This document shows positions 33,481 through 41,886 of a stretch of DNA of 64,000 nt, piece by piece. A program made the position numbers and the translations under genes. Below the pieces are notes generated by a model. The model worked only from the letters and a program-made list of their open reading frames with translations. It was not told the DNA's origin and did no database searches. Location of the stretch: contig NZ_FQVX01000004.1 of NCBI RefSeq assembly GCF_900129495.1, positions 1 to 64,000 of the forward strand, read 5' to 3'. Each line of letters opens with the position of its first letter. Position 1 is the first letter of the stretch. Source of the DNA: Geodermatophilus nigrescens (GTDB lineage: Bacteria > Actinomycetota > Actinomycetes > Mycobacteriales > Geodermatophilaceae).

Positions 33481-35603
33481 CCGGCCGCCCCCGCAGCGAC
33501 GAGGACGCCCCGGCCCAGCGGCCGCTGCCGCCGGTGCCGCCGTCAGTGGGCTCCCGCGGGCGCGGGCGCCCGCTGCCCCCGCCGCCCTATCCCGTCGCCC
33601 CGCCGCCGGAGTCGCGGCTGCCCGCGCCGCCGCGGCCGGTCCCGCCCGTCCCGCCGCCGGCCCGCCCGCGGCCCGAGGCGTCGTCCCGGCCGGAGGCGTC
33701 GTCCCGGCCGGAGGCGTCCCCCCGGCCGGAGGCGTCCCCCCGGCCGCCGGTCCCGCCGCCGTCGACGTCGCGGCCGCCCGCGGCGACACCCCCCGCGACG
33801 CCACCCGCGACGCCCCCCGACGCCGGCCCCGCGCGGCGGCCCGACCGGCCGCTGCCCCCGGTGCCCCCGCCGGTGCGCCGCCGCTTCATCCCGGCCGACG
33901 AGACGCAGGTCATCCCGATCCTGCAGCTCCCGCCGGTGCCGTCGGCGCCCGGCGAGACCGAGGAGGAGGCCCAGCAGCGCGAGGGCGCCCCCGGCGGCAG
34001 CCGCGGCATCCTCCGCGCGGCCGGGACGATGGCGGTGGCCACGCTCGTCTCCCGCATCACCGGCCTGCTGCGGACGATGGTGCTCACCGCCGTCCTCGGC
34101 GTCGGGCTGGTCGGCGACGCCTACACGACGGCCAACACGCTGCCCAACATCGTCTACGAGCTGCTGCTCGGCGGCGTCCTCACCTCGGTGATCGTGCCGC
34201 TGCTGGTGCACGCGCAGGAACGCGACCGCGACGGCGGCGTCGCCTACGCGCAGCGGCTGTCGACCCTCGCGATCGCCGGGCTGGTCGTGGTGACCGCGGT
34301 CGCGGTCGCCGTCGCGCCGCTGCTCACCGCCCTGTACGGCATCCAGGAGGACCCGGAGCAGGTCCGGCTGGCCAACTGGCTGGCGCGGATCCTGCTGGTG
34401 GAGATCGTCTTCTACGGCGTCGGCGCGCTCGCGCAGGCGATCCTCAACTCCCGCGGCGTCTACGGCCCGCCCGCCTGGGCGCCGGTGCTCAACAACGTCG
34501 TCGTCATCGCCACCGGCGTGCTGTTCGTGCTGTCCGCCGGCCCCGGCGACCTGGAGCCCGCGACGATCACCGCCGGGCAGGTGTGGCTGCTCGGCGGCGG
34601 CACGCTGCTCGGCATCGCCGTCCAGGCGCTGGTCCTCGTGCCGCTGCTGGGGCGCGCCGGGGTCCCGCTGCGGCCGCGCTGGGGGCTGCGCCAGACGGGC
34701 CTGCGCGAGGCCGGGAGTCTCGGCGTGTGGGTCGTCGTCTACGTGGCGGTCAGCCAGATCGGCGTCATCGTGGCCACCCGGGTGGCCAACGCCGCCGGCC
34801 GCGACGGCGGGCTGGGCAACTTCGCCTTCCAGAACGCGAGCCTGCTGTTCCAGATGCCCTACGGGATCATCGGCGTCGCCCTCCTGACGGCGCTGGTGCC
34901 GCGGATGAGCCGCGCCGCCGCCCGCTCCGACGTGCCCGGCGTCGTCCGCGACCTCGCGCTGGGCACCCGCCTGTCGGCGCTCGGCCTGCTGCCGGTCAGC
35001 GCGGCGCTCACCGTGCTCGGCCCGCCGCTCGCGGTGGTCGCCTTCGGCCGCGGCAACACCGGCCTCGAGGACGCCCGCGCCATCGGGCTGGCCCTCGCGA
35101 TCGGGGCGTTCGGGCTGCTGCCGATGGCCGTGACGCTGCTGCAGCTGCGCGTCTTCTACGCCATGAAGGACGCCCGCACGCCCACGCTGATCCAGGTGGG
35201 CATGGTCGCCGTCCGGGTGCCGCTGCTGCTGCTCGTGCCGGCCGTCGTCGGGCCCGAGCACGTCGTGGCCGGGCTGATGCTCGCCACCAGCGCCACCTAC
35301 CTCGCCGGCTGGGCGCTCGGGCACGTCGCGCTGCGCCGCCACCTGGGCGGCGCGGGCACCGGCGGGACCCTCGGCCCGGTGCTGCGGATGGTGCTCGCGG
35401 CCGTGGTCGCGGGGCTGCTCGGCCGGCTCGTCGTCGGGGTGACCGACGACGCGTTCGGGACCTCGGTGGGGGGCTCGCTCGGCACCCTGGTGATCGGTAC
35501 GGTTGTCGTCGGAGTCACGGCCCTCGCCGGCTTCGCGCTCGCCCGTGTCCCGGAGCTCCGGGAGCCCCTCGCCGCCGTCCGCGCGCGGCTGGGCCGTGGG
35601 TGA
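33477..35603 (+). CDS. murJ: lipid II flippase MurJ (MviN)
   Basis: A 708-residue flippase that moves lipid II across the membrane for peptidoglycan synthesis. The MurJ core begins at about 180 with AAGTMAVATLVSRITGLLRTMV. It continues with NTLPNIVYELLLGGVLTSVIVPLLV, ILNSRGVYGPPAWAPVLNN and a late FYAMKDARTPT segment, giving 14 hydrophobic helices. The first 180 residues are a Pro/Arg-rich cytoplasmic domain with four RPEASS/P repeats. The GTG at 33477 overlaps the previous stop by 4 bases (GTGA). The mycobacterial homologue continues into a pseudokinase and an extracellular domain. Here MurJ stops after its helices, and those domains form the next gene. Confidence 0.95.
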   Translation: MTGRPRSDEDAPAQRPLPPVPPSVGSRGRGRPLPPPPYPVAPPPESRLPAPPRPVPPVPPPARPRPEASSRPEASSRPEASPRPEASPRPPVPPPSTSRPPAATPPATPPATPPDAGPARRPDRPLPPVPPPVRRRFIPADETQVIPILQLPPVPSAPGETEEEAQQREGAPGGSRGILRAAGTMAVATLVSRITGLLRTMVLTAVLGVGLVGDAYTTANTLPNIVYELLLGGVLTSVIVPLLVHAQERDRDGGVAYAQRLSTLAIAGLVVVTAVAVAVAPLLTALYGIQEDPEQVRLANWLARILLVEIVFYGVGALAQAILNSRGVYGPPAWAPVLNNVVVIATGVLFVLSAGPGDLEPATITAGQVWLLGGGTLLGIAVQALVLVPLLGRAGVPLRPRWGLRQTGLREAGSLGVWVVVYVAVSQIGVIVATRVANAAGRDGGLGNFAFQNASLLFQMPYGIIGVALLTALVPRMSRAAARSDVPGVVRDLALGTRLSALGLLPVSAALTVLGPPLAVVAFGRGNTGLEDARAIGLALAIGAFGLLPMAVTLLQLRVFYAMKDARTPTLIQVGMVAVRVPLLLLVPAVVGPEHVVAGLMLATSATYLAGWALGHVALRRHLGGAGTGGTLGPVLRMVLAAVVAGLLGRLVVGVTDDAFGTSVGGSLGTLVIGTVVVGVTALAGFALARVPELREPLAAVRARLGRG
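33669..33740 (+). repeat. 18-base coding repeat in murJ
   Basis: Four tandem 18-base units encode RPEASS, RPEASS, RPEASP and RPEASP in the cytoplasmic N-terminus. The units are nearly identical in DNA, so recent slippage is likely. Confidence 0.85.
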
Positions 35604-35685
35604 GCGCGGGGGTGGCGGGGTACGGGACACCGGTGCCGGGGCGGCGTGCCTCCGGCGGGGAGCAGACAGGGGGTCGGCAGCGTCC

Positions 35686-37344
35686 GTGACGTCGACGATC
35701 ACCGGGCTCCCCGACCGCTACCGCCCGCTCGACGAGATCGGTCCCGAGGAGCGCACCGACAGCGGGGTCATCCACAGCTGGCGGGCCAAGGACCGGATCC
35801 TCAACCGCGACGTCGCCATCCGCGTGCACGTCCCCGGCGGCCCGCCCGCCCGGGCGTGGATCGCGCGGGCGCTCACCGCCGGCGGCCTGGCCACCCCCGC
35901 CCTGGCGATGGTCTACGACGCCTCGGAGGGCACCGGCGGGGAGGCCGGCGTCGCCTACGTCGTCAACGAGTGGATCGACGGCCAGACCCTCGCCGAGCGG
36001 CTCGAGTCCGGGCCGATGGACGAGCGCCAGGCTCGCACCGTGCTGCGCCGACTGGCCGAGGGCGTCGCCGAGGCGCACCGGGTCGGCCTGGCCGTGGGCG
36101 GCCTGGGCCCCGAGACCGTCGTGCTGCGCCCCAACGGGCTGGTCGGCCTGCGCGCCGTGCCGGCCGCCGCCGGCAGCGTGCAGGAGGACATCGCCGCGCT
36201 CGGCGCCCTGCTCGAGTACTGCCTCACCGGCCGCACCTCCGAGGGGCCCGGCCCCGGCCCGGTCATCGCCGCGCCCGACCTCGCCGCCCTGGTCCGCCGC
36301 GCCCGCTCCACCGAGCCGGGCGCGCGGCTGGCCAGTGCCGCCGCGATGGCCGCGCTGCTCGCCGAGCGTCCCCGCTCGCACTCCTCGGTCCCCGTCCGCG
36401 ACCGCGACGAGAGCGACAGCGGCTGGCTGCGCCGGCTGCGCGAGCACCGGGAGGCCGAGCAGTCCGGCGCCCGGCCCGACGCCACCCAGGCGGTCGCCCC
36501 GGTCGGCGGCGCGCCGCACCGGCTCGTCCCCGGCACGCTGCCCCCTGTGCCGCCCGCCCCCGCGCACGCCGAGCCCCGGCACGCCGAGCCCCAGCACGCC
36601 GAGGCCGAGGACGCCTGGCTCGAGGACGACCGCCGCGACGACGTCTGGGACGACGACGTCCTGGCCGGTGACGACCACGACGACGAGGACGACGAGCCGC
36701 GCTCGAGCACGTCCCGCCGGCTGCTGGTCATCGGCCTGCCGCTGGCCGCGCTGGTCGTCGTCGTGCTGCTGGCCCTGTGGGTGGGCAACAACCTGCTGTC
36801 GGTGTCCGGCGAGGTCGACTCGCCCGGGACCACGCCCCCGGCCCCGACCAGCAGCGCGCCGGCCGAGGACAGCGCCGCCCCCACCTCCGCCGCGGCCGGG
36901 CCGGTCGCCCTCGCCGGCGGCGCGGTGTTCGACCCCTTCGGCGACGGCGAGCCCGAGAACGACGACGAGGTCCCCGCCTCCTTCGACGGCGACCCGGCCA
37001 CCACCTGGTCCACCCTGAACTACCGGGGCTCGGCCGACTTCGGCAACCTCAAGCCCGGCGTCGGCGTCGTCTACGACCTCGGCTCGGCCCAGGCCGTCGG
37101 CGGTGTGACCCTCACGACCAGCACCCCCGGCATCGCCGTCGAGGTGCGCACCGGCGACGCCCCGGACGGCGAGCTCGACTCGTTCGCGGTCGCCGCCGCC
37201 GGCACGGTCGACGGCACCGCCGAGCTGGCCTTCGAGGAGCCGGTGACCACGCAGTACGTGCTGGTCTGGGTGACCGGCCTGGTGCCCGCCGAGGACGGCT
37301 TCGCGGGCACGCTCGCCGAGGTCGCCGTCACCCCCGCCGGCTGA
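35686..37344 (+). CDS. transmembrane pseudokinase with discoidin-like outer domain
   Basis: A 552-residue protein that corresponds to the C-terminal half of mycobacterial MviN. Residues 10-230 have a Ser/Thr-kinase fold without catalysis: the VAIK lysine is Arg (RDVAIRVH), the HRD loop is AVGGLGPETVVL and the DFG is lost (LRAVPA). A linker and an acidic stretch (DDRRDDVWDDD) precede one membrane helix at about 344-370 (VIGLPLAALVVVVLLALWV). The outer domain (ASFDGDPATTWSTLNY ... VYDLGSAQAVGGVTL) is discoidin/F5-8C-like. In mycobacteria the pseudokinase is phosphorylated and recruits FhaA. The GTG at 35686 is 82 bases from murJ, so this is a separate gene. sigM, which usually follows, is absent. 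Confidence 0.87.
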   Translation: MTSTITGLPDRYRPLDEIGPEERTDSGVIHSWRAKDRILNRDVAIRVHVPGGPPARAWIARALTAGGLATPALAMVYDASEGTGGEAGVAYVVNEWIDGQTLAERLESGPMDERQARTVLRRLAEGVAEAHRVGLAVGGLGPETVVLRPNGLVGLRAVPAAAGSVQEDIAALGALLEYCLTGRTSEGPGPGPVIAAPDLAALVRRARSTEPGARLASAAAMAALLAERPRSHSSVPVRDRDESDSGWLRRLREHREAEQSGARPDATQAVAPVGGAPHRLVPGTLPPVPPAPAHAEPRHAEPQHAEAEDAWLEDDRRDDVWDDDVLAGDDHDDEDDEPRSSTSRRLLVIGLPLAALVVVVLLALWVGNNLLSVSGEVDSPGTTPPAPTSSAPAEDSAAPTSAAAGPVALAGGAVFDPFGDGEPENDDEVPASFDGDPATTWSTLNYRGSADFGNLKPGVGVVYDLGSAQAVGGVTLTTSTPGIAVEVRTGDAPDGELDSFAVAAAGTVDGTAELAFEEPVTTQYVLVWVTGLVPAEDGFAGTLAEVAVTPAG

Positions 37345-37419
37345 CCACGGCCTGACCACGGCCTGATCGCCGGGCGCCGCCACGCGGCCGCCGGCGGCCC
37401 TCCGGCGGGAATCCCGCCC

Positions 37420-37425
37420 TACGAT
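37420..37425 (+). promoter_or_regulatory. -10 box of a near-leaderless trxB
   Basis: TACGAT is followed by 8 bases and the GTG at 37434. No Shine-Dalgarno is present. Confidence 0.5.
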
Positions 37426-37433
37426 GCCGCGTT

Positions 37434-38453
37434 GTGCCGCACGTGACCGATCCCCAGCCCACCCCCGGCCCCGCCACGACGACCGAGATCACCTCCCCGG
37501 TCATCCCGCCGGCGGAGCACGATGGCGTCCGTGACCTGATCATCATCGGGTCGGGCCCTGCCGGGTACACCGCGGCGATCTACGCCGCGCGGGCCAACCT
37601 GCACCCGCTGGTCTTCGAGGGCTCCCAGTTCGGCGGCGCCCTCATGACGACCACCGAGGTCGAGAACTTCCCCGGCTTCGCCGAGGGCATCCAGGGCCCG
37701 CAGCTGATGGACGACATGCGCACCCAGGCCGAGCGCTTCGGCGCCGAGCTGGTCGCCCGCGACGTCACCGAGGTCGACCTGAACGCGACGCCCAAGGTCG
37801 TGAAGGTCGGCGACGAAGTGCACCGGGCGCACGCGGTCATCGTCGCCACCGGCTCCAAGTACCGGTACCTGGGCCTGGACAACGAGCAGCGGCTGCTCGG
37901 CCGCGGCGTGTCGGCCTGTGCCACCTGCGACGGGTTCTTCTTCCGCGACCAGGACATCGTGGTCGTCGGCGGCGGCGACTCGGCGATGGAGGAGGCCACC
38001 TTCCTCACCCGCTTCGCCAAGAGCGTGACCGTCGTGCACCGCCGCGAGGAGCTGCGCGCCTCGAAGATCATGCAGAAGCGCGCCCAGGACAACGAGAAGA
38101 TCCGCTGGGCCCTCGGCAAGCAGGTCACCGACGTCCTCGGCGAGCAGACCGTCTCCGCGGTGCAGCTCACCGACGTCGCCAGCGGCAGCACCGAGGAGCT
38201 CCCGGTGTCGGGCCTGTTCGTCGCCATCGGCCACGACCCGCGCAGCGAGCTGTTCGCGGGCCAGCTCAAGCTCGACGACGAGGGCTACGTGCAGGTGGAG
38301 CACCCCAGCACCCGCACCAACATCGACGGCGTGTTCGCGTGCGGCGACGTCGTCGACCACGTCTACCGGCAGGCGATCACCTCGGCCGGCACCGGCGCGG
38401 CGGCGGCCATCGACGCCGAGCGCTGGCTGGCCGAGACCTTCGACGAGCGCTGA
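37434..38453 (+). CDS. trxB: thioredoxin reductase
   Basis: A 339-residue flavoprotein that reduces thioredoxin with NADPH. FAD binding is shown by [19 protein letters not shown] at about 38-56. The redox-active pair is CATC near 160 ([11 protein letters not shown]). The NADPH site is [10 protein letters not shown] and the C-terminal FAD motif is [10 protein letters not shown]. The GTG at 37434 has a second in-frame GTG at 37443; both lie just downstream of a -10 box, and the first 35 residues are a non-conserved extension. It is followed by trxA after 119 bases that contain a copy of the dispersed palindrome. Partner: the thioredoxin at 38573. Confidence 0.97.
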   Translation: MPHVTDPQPTPGPATTTEITSPVIPPAEHDGVRDLIIIGSGPAGYTAAIYAARANLHPLVFEGSQFGGALMTTTEVENFPGFAEGIQGPQLMDDMRTQAERFGAELVARDVTEVDLNATPKVVKVGDEVHRAHAVIVATGSKYRYLGLDNEQRLLGRGVSACATCDGFFFRDQDIVVVGGGDSAMEEATFLTRFAKSVTVVHRREELRASKIMQKRAQDNEKIRWALGKQVTDVLGEQTVSAVQLTDVASGSTEELPVSGLFVAIGHDPRSELFAGQLKLDDEGYVQVEHPSTRTNIDGVFACGDVVDHVYRQAITSAGTGAAAAIDAERWLAETFDER

Positions 38454-38494
38454 CGAGGACCCCCTCGCAGGGCCGTTCCAGCACGTCACCACGG
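38454..38494. repeat. dispersed palindromic element, copy B (shortened)
   Basis: Immediately after the trxB stop, GAGGACCCC-CTCGCA-GGGCC keeps only a short stem. The tail GGCCGTTCCAGCACGTCACC is intact, matching copies A and D. It looks like an internally deleted form. Confidence 0.75.
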
Positions 38495-38572
38495 CGGGCA
38501 TACCGCACCCCCTCCGCGGGTTATCCACCCCGGAGGCCCACCGGACCTCGACCGACCAGAGGGAGAACGACC

Positions 38573-38899
38573 ATGGCAGGCAACACCGTGACGGTGACCG
38601 ACGCGAGCTTCGCGAGCGACGTGCTGGGCAGCGACAAGCCCGTGCTCGTCGACTTCTGGGCGGAGTGGTGCGGGCCGTGCAAGATGGTCGCCCCGGTGCT
38701 GGAGGAGATCGCCCGCGAGCACGGCGAGAAGCTGACCATCGCCAAGCTCAACATCGACGAGAACCCCCAGATCGCCCGCGACTACCAGGTGATGTCGATC
38801 CCGACGATGACCGTCTTCCAGGGCGGCAAGCCGGTGAAGAGCATCATCGGCGCCAAGCCGAAGGGCGCCATCCTCTCGGACCTCGCCGACTACATCTGA
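38573..38899 (+). CDS. trxA: thioredoxin
   Basis: A 108-residue thiol reductant. The active site is WCGPC at about 32-36 within VDFWAEWCGPCKMVAP, and the cis-Pro loop is SIPTMTVF. The length is normal. The ATG at 38573 follows GGGAGAACGACC. It is the partner of trxB just upstream and, as in mycobacteria (trxB2-trxC-cwlM), is followed by cwlM. A TTATCCACC motif at 38521 lies in its leader and is one mismatch from a DnaA box; its meaning is uncertain. Confidence 0.98.
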   Translation: MAGNTVTVTDASFASDVLGSDKPVLVDFWAEWCGPCKMVAPVLEEIAREHGEKLTIAKLNIDENPQIARDYQVMSIPTMTVFQGGKPVKSIIGAKPKGAILSDLADYI

Positions 38900-38917
38900 G
38901 CCGGCGCACGGTCTGAC

Positions 38918-38985
38918 GGAGGACCTCCCTGCCCCCACCGCTCGCACGCTCGCGGCGGGCCCCTGCAGGGAGGCCGTTCCAGACG
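38918..38985. repeat. dispersed palindromic element, copy C
   Basis: Outer arms CCTCCCTGC/GCAGGGAGG (38924-38932, 38965-38973) pair perfectly. Inner arms CCC-A-CCGC and GCGG-C-GGG (38934-38941, 38952-38959) pair around one mismatch. The tail GGCCGTTCCAGACG diverges after GTTCCAG. It follows trxA by 18 bases. Confidence 0.8.
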
Positions 38986-39101
38986 GTCCCCAGGGCCCCG
39001 CTCGTCCGCACCGGACGGGCGGGGCCCTCGGCGTCCGCGGCGCGCGCGGGGCGACCCCCGGCGGGCCGGATGGTGTCGCGCACGGGACAATCGAGGGCAC
39101 G

Positions 39102-40247
39102 ATGGGTAGCGAGAGCAGCATGGAGCCGCTGGGTCCGGGCAGTACCGGACCGGCGGTGGCCGACGTCCGGGCGGCGCTGCGCAGCCTCGGGCTGCTGGCG
39201 GTCGACGCCGCCGCCGGCGAGAGCGTCGGCGAGGAGTACGACCCCGCCACCGAGCTCGCCGTCCGGCACTTCCAGCAGGTGCGCGGGCTCTCGGTCGACG
39301 GCCGCGTGGGTGAGGAGACCTACCGGGCGCTGTCGGAGGCGCGCTGGTCGCTGGGCGACCGGCTGCTGCACCACGACCCCGAGCGCCCGATGCGCGGCGA
39401 CGACGTCACCAACCTGCAGGAGCGGCTGCTCGAGCTCGGCTACGACGCCGGCCGCGCCGACGGCATCTTCGGCCGCGAGACCGAGACCGGGCTGCGCGCC
39501 TTCCAGCGCGACTACGGCCTGACCGCCGACGGCACCTGCGGCCCGGGGACGCTACGCGCGCTGCGCCAGCTCGGCCGCAAGGTCACCGGCGGCCGCCCCC
39601 AGCTGCTGCGGCAGAGCGCGAACTTCGTCGACAGCGGGCCGCACCTCATCGGCCGGCGGATCGTCGTCGACCCGGGGCACGGCGGCGCCGACACCGGCTT
39701 CACCGCCGGGGAGACCACCGAGGCCGACCTGGTGCTCGACCTCGCCAGCCGGATCGAGGGGCGCCTGGCCGCCGCCGGCGCCACCGTCTACCTCACCCGC
39801 GGCCGCGACCAGAACCCGACGGCGGAGCAGCGGACGGCGTTCGCCAACGACGCCCGCGCCGACCTGTTCATCTCCCTGCACATGGACGCCCACGGCTCCG
39901 AGCACGCCCGCGGGGTGGCCAGCTACTACTACGGCACCGGCTCCGGCACGTCGTCGACGGTGGGGGAGCGGTTCGCCGACCTCGCCCGCCGCGAGATGGT
40001 CGCCCGCACCGGCATGCTGGACCTCGGCGGGCACCCCAAGACGTGGGACCTGCTGCGCTGGACCCGCATGCCCGCCGTCCGCCTCGACTGCGGCTACCTG
40101 TCCCACCCGGTGGACCGGCTGCTGCTGCTCGACGCGCGGCTGCGCGGCACGGTCGCCTCCGCGGTGCTCGCCGCCGTCCAGCGGCTCTTCCTCCCGGCGG
40201 AGGCCGACCCGCCCACCGGCACGTTCGTGTTGCCCCAGAAGGTGTGA
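39102..40247 (+). CDS. cwlM: CwlM-type N-acetylmuramoyl-L-alanine amidase homologue
   Basis: A 381-residue protein with two peptidoglycan-binding (PGB1) units at about 10-65 and 85-145 (AVRHFQQVRGLSVDGRVGEET; RLLELGYDAGRADGIFG). An Amidase_3 domain covers about 185-360. Zinc ligands are visible as VDPGHGG, Glu in GETTEADL, and SLHMDAH. The catalytic Glu, usually in an E-x-G-F/Y motif, appears as Asp in VRLDCGYLSHP. In mycobacteria CwlM is a phosphorylated activator of MurA rather than a hydrolase, and this substitution fits such a role. There is no signal peptide, so it is cytoplasmic. Gene order trxB-trxA-cwlM is conserved. Confidence 0.92.
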   Translation: MGSESSMEPLGPGSTGPAVADVRAALRSLGLLAVDAAAGESVGEEYDPATELAVRHFQQVRGLSVDGRVGEETYRALSEARWSLGDRLLHHDPERPMRGDDVTNLQERLLELGYDAGRADGIFGRETETGLRAFQRDYGLTADGTCGPGTLRALRQLGRKVTGGRPQLLRQSANFVDSGPHLIGRRIVVDPGHGGADTGFTAGETTEADLVLDLASRIEGRLAAAGATVYLTRGRDQNPTAEQRTAFANDARADLFISLHMDAHGSEHARGVASYYYGTGSGTSSTVGERFADLARREMVARTGMLDLGGHPKTWDLLRWTRMPAVRLDCGYLSHPVDRLLLLDARLRGTVASAVLAAVQRLFLPAEADPPTGTFVLPQKV

Positions 40248-40394
40248 CGGCCACATCGTCGGCCTACCGGCCGACACCGCGGCCAGGAGCCGTCCCCCTG
40301 GTGGGCTGAGCCCTGCCCTGCCGTCCCGGCCGGGAGCCTCCGGCCCCGCGGTCGGTCCGGCATCCCGCGCGGGGCGGCTCACCGGTGTGACCTC

Positions 40395-40425
40395 TGTGAC
40401 GGGTGTAGCCCCAGGTGTGACGGGT
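40395..40425. promoter_or_regulatory. direct repeat upstream of the aminotransferase
   Basis: TGTGACGGGT occurs at 40395-40404 and 40416-40425, 21 bases apart start to start (two helical turns), with an additional TGTGAC at 40386. It lies 57 bases before the GTG of the aminotransferase. It is a possible activator site. Confidence 0.4.
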
Positions 40426-40469
40426 CCGTCTCACCCGCCGTGTCGGGGAGGCGGACCGGTGCCCGTCCC

Positions 40470-40475
40470 TACACT
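40470..40475 (+). promoter_or_regulatory. -10 box of a leaderless aminotransferase gene
   Basis: TACACT is followed by 6 bases and the GTG at 40482. Confidence 0.5.
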
Positions 40476-40481
40476 CGGTCC

Positions 40482-41882
40482 GTGGCCTCCACCCCGCCGT
40501 CGCACGGCCAGCCGCACCGCACCCCGCCGCAGCAGCACGGGCACGTCATCCCCCGTCACCCGCGGCTGGACCCCCTCGCCGACCGGTACGCAGCCCGCAC
40601 CCACGGCATGAAGACCTCGGAGATCCGCGCGCTGTTCTCCGTCGTCAGCCGGCCCGAGGTGGTCTCGCTGGCCGGCGGGATGCCCGCGGTCACCGCGCTC
40701 CCGCTCGACGCCGTCGGCTCGATGATCGGCGAGCTGGTCAGCGGCATGGGCGCGCAGACGCTGCAGTACGGCTCCGGTCAGGGCGACCCCCGGCTGCGCG
40801 AGCGCATCTGCGACGTCATGGCGCTCGAGGGCATCACCGACGCCTCGCCCAGCGAGGTCGTGGTGACCGTCGGCTCGCAGCAGGGCCTCGACCTCGTCAC
40901 CCGCGTCTTCTGCGACCCGGGCGACGTCATCCTCGCCGAGGGCCCCTCCTACGTCGGCGCGCTCGGCGTCTTCCAGGCCGCCGAGGCCCGCGTGCGGCAC
41001 GTGCCCATGGACGACGACGGGCTGATCCCGGAGGCGCTGGAGCAGGCGCTCATCGAGTGCCGCGCCAACGGCGACCGGGTCAAGTTCCTCTACACGGTGC
41101 CGAACTACCACAACCCGGGCGGCGTCACGCTGTCCGAGCCGCGGCGCCAGGCGATCGTCGACATCGCCGACCGCTACGACCTGCTGGTCATCGAGGACAA
41201 CCCCTACGGCCTGCTCGGCTTCGACCGGGAGCCGATGCGCGCGCTGCGGGCCCGCGACGCCCAGCGGGTCATCTACCTCGGCTCGTTCTCCAAGACCTTC
41301 TCGCCGGGCCTGCGCGTGGGCTGGGTGCTCGCGCCGCTCGCCGTCCGCGAGAAGCTCGTGCTGGCCACCGAGGCGCAGGTGCTCTGCCCGCCGTCGCTGA
41401 CCCAGTACGCCGTCGCCCGGTACCTCGACACCCAGCCGTGGCGCGAGCAGATCAAGCTGTTCACCGAGCTCTACCGGGAGCGGCGCGACGCCACCCTGGA
41501 GTCCCTCGACGCGCTCATGCCGCCCGGCACCACCTGGACCCGCCCCGACGGCGGCTTCTACGTGTGGCTGAAGCTCCCGAACGGCCTGGACAGCAAGCTC
41601 ATGCAGCCGCGCGCGGTGAACGCGCACGTCGCCTACGTGCCGGGCATCGGCTTCTACGCCGACGGCTCGGGCCGCGAGTACATGCGGCTGTCCTACTGCT
41701 ACCCCGAGCCGGACCAGATCCGCGAGGGCGTGCGCCGCCTGGCCCGGGTCATCGAGGCCGAGCTGGACCTGCACTCCACCTTCGACGCCGTCGACACCGG
41801 CACCTTCCGCGCGGTCGGGCGGCCGACGCACACCGCGGAGACCATCGTCGGACCCGCCAACAGCGACCGGATCGAGGACTGA
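40482..41882 (+). CDS. class I/II PLP-dependent aminotransferase
   Basis: A 466-residue pyridoxal-phosphate enzyme. The lysine that binds the cofactor is in SFSKTFSPGLRVGW at about 270-283. Other PLP features are GSQQGLDLVTRVF, YTVPNYHNPGGVTLS and EDNPYGLL. The protein matches the LysN/2-aminoadipate type of fold, without the N-terminal GntR domain of MocR regulators. The first 20 residues are a His/Pro/Gln-rich extension. The GTG at 40482 follows a -10 box at leaderless spacing. It precedes the Ddl-like gene by 4 bases, so the two form an operon. Mycobacteria also keep an aminotransferase next to parB. The substrate is unknown. Confidence 0.88.
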   Translation: MASTPPSHGQPHRTPPQQHGHVIPRHPRLDPLADRYAARTHGMKTSEIRALFSVVSRPEVVSLAGGMPAVTALPLDAVGSMIGELVSGMGAQTLQYGSGQGDPRLRERICDVMALEGITDASPSEVVVTVGSQQGLDLVTRVFCDPGDVILAEGPSYVGALGVFQAAEARVRHVPMDDDGLIPEALEQALIECRANGDRVKFLYTVPNYHNPGGVTLSEPRRQAIVDIADRYDLLVIEDNPYGLLGFDREPMRALRARDAQRVIYLGSFSKTFSPGLRVGWVLAPLAVREKLVLATEAQVLCPPSLTQYAVARYLDTQPWREQIKLFTELYRERRDATLESLDALMPPGTTWTRPDGGFYVWLKLPNGLDSKLMQPRAVNAHVAYVPGIGFYADGSGREYMRLSYCYPEPDQIREGVRRLARVIEAELDLHSTFDAVDTGTFRAVGRPTHTAETIVGPANSDRIED

Positions 41883-41886
41883 GCAC

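Noticed and set aside
35590-35690. A frameshift splitting a mycobacterial-type MurJ-pseudokinase fusion
   Set aside because: The murJ frame ends cleanly after its last helix; the intervening 82 bases contain no homologous coding in any frame, so two genes are more likely. Resequencing would settle it.
37345-37433. A sigM or anti-sigma gene between the pseudokinase and trxB
   Set aside because: Only 89 bases are present and no frame of useful length exists in any direction.
38521-38529. TTATCCACC as a DnaA box upstream of trxA
   Set aside because: It is a single isolated near-match with no neighbours and no replication-related context; kept only as a remark in the trxA entry.
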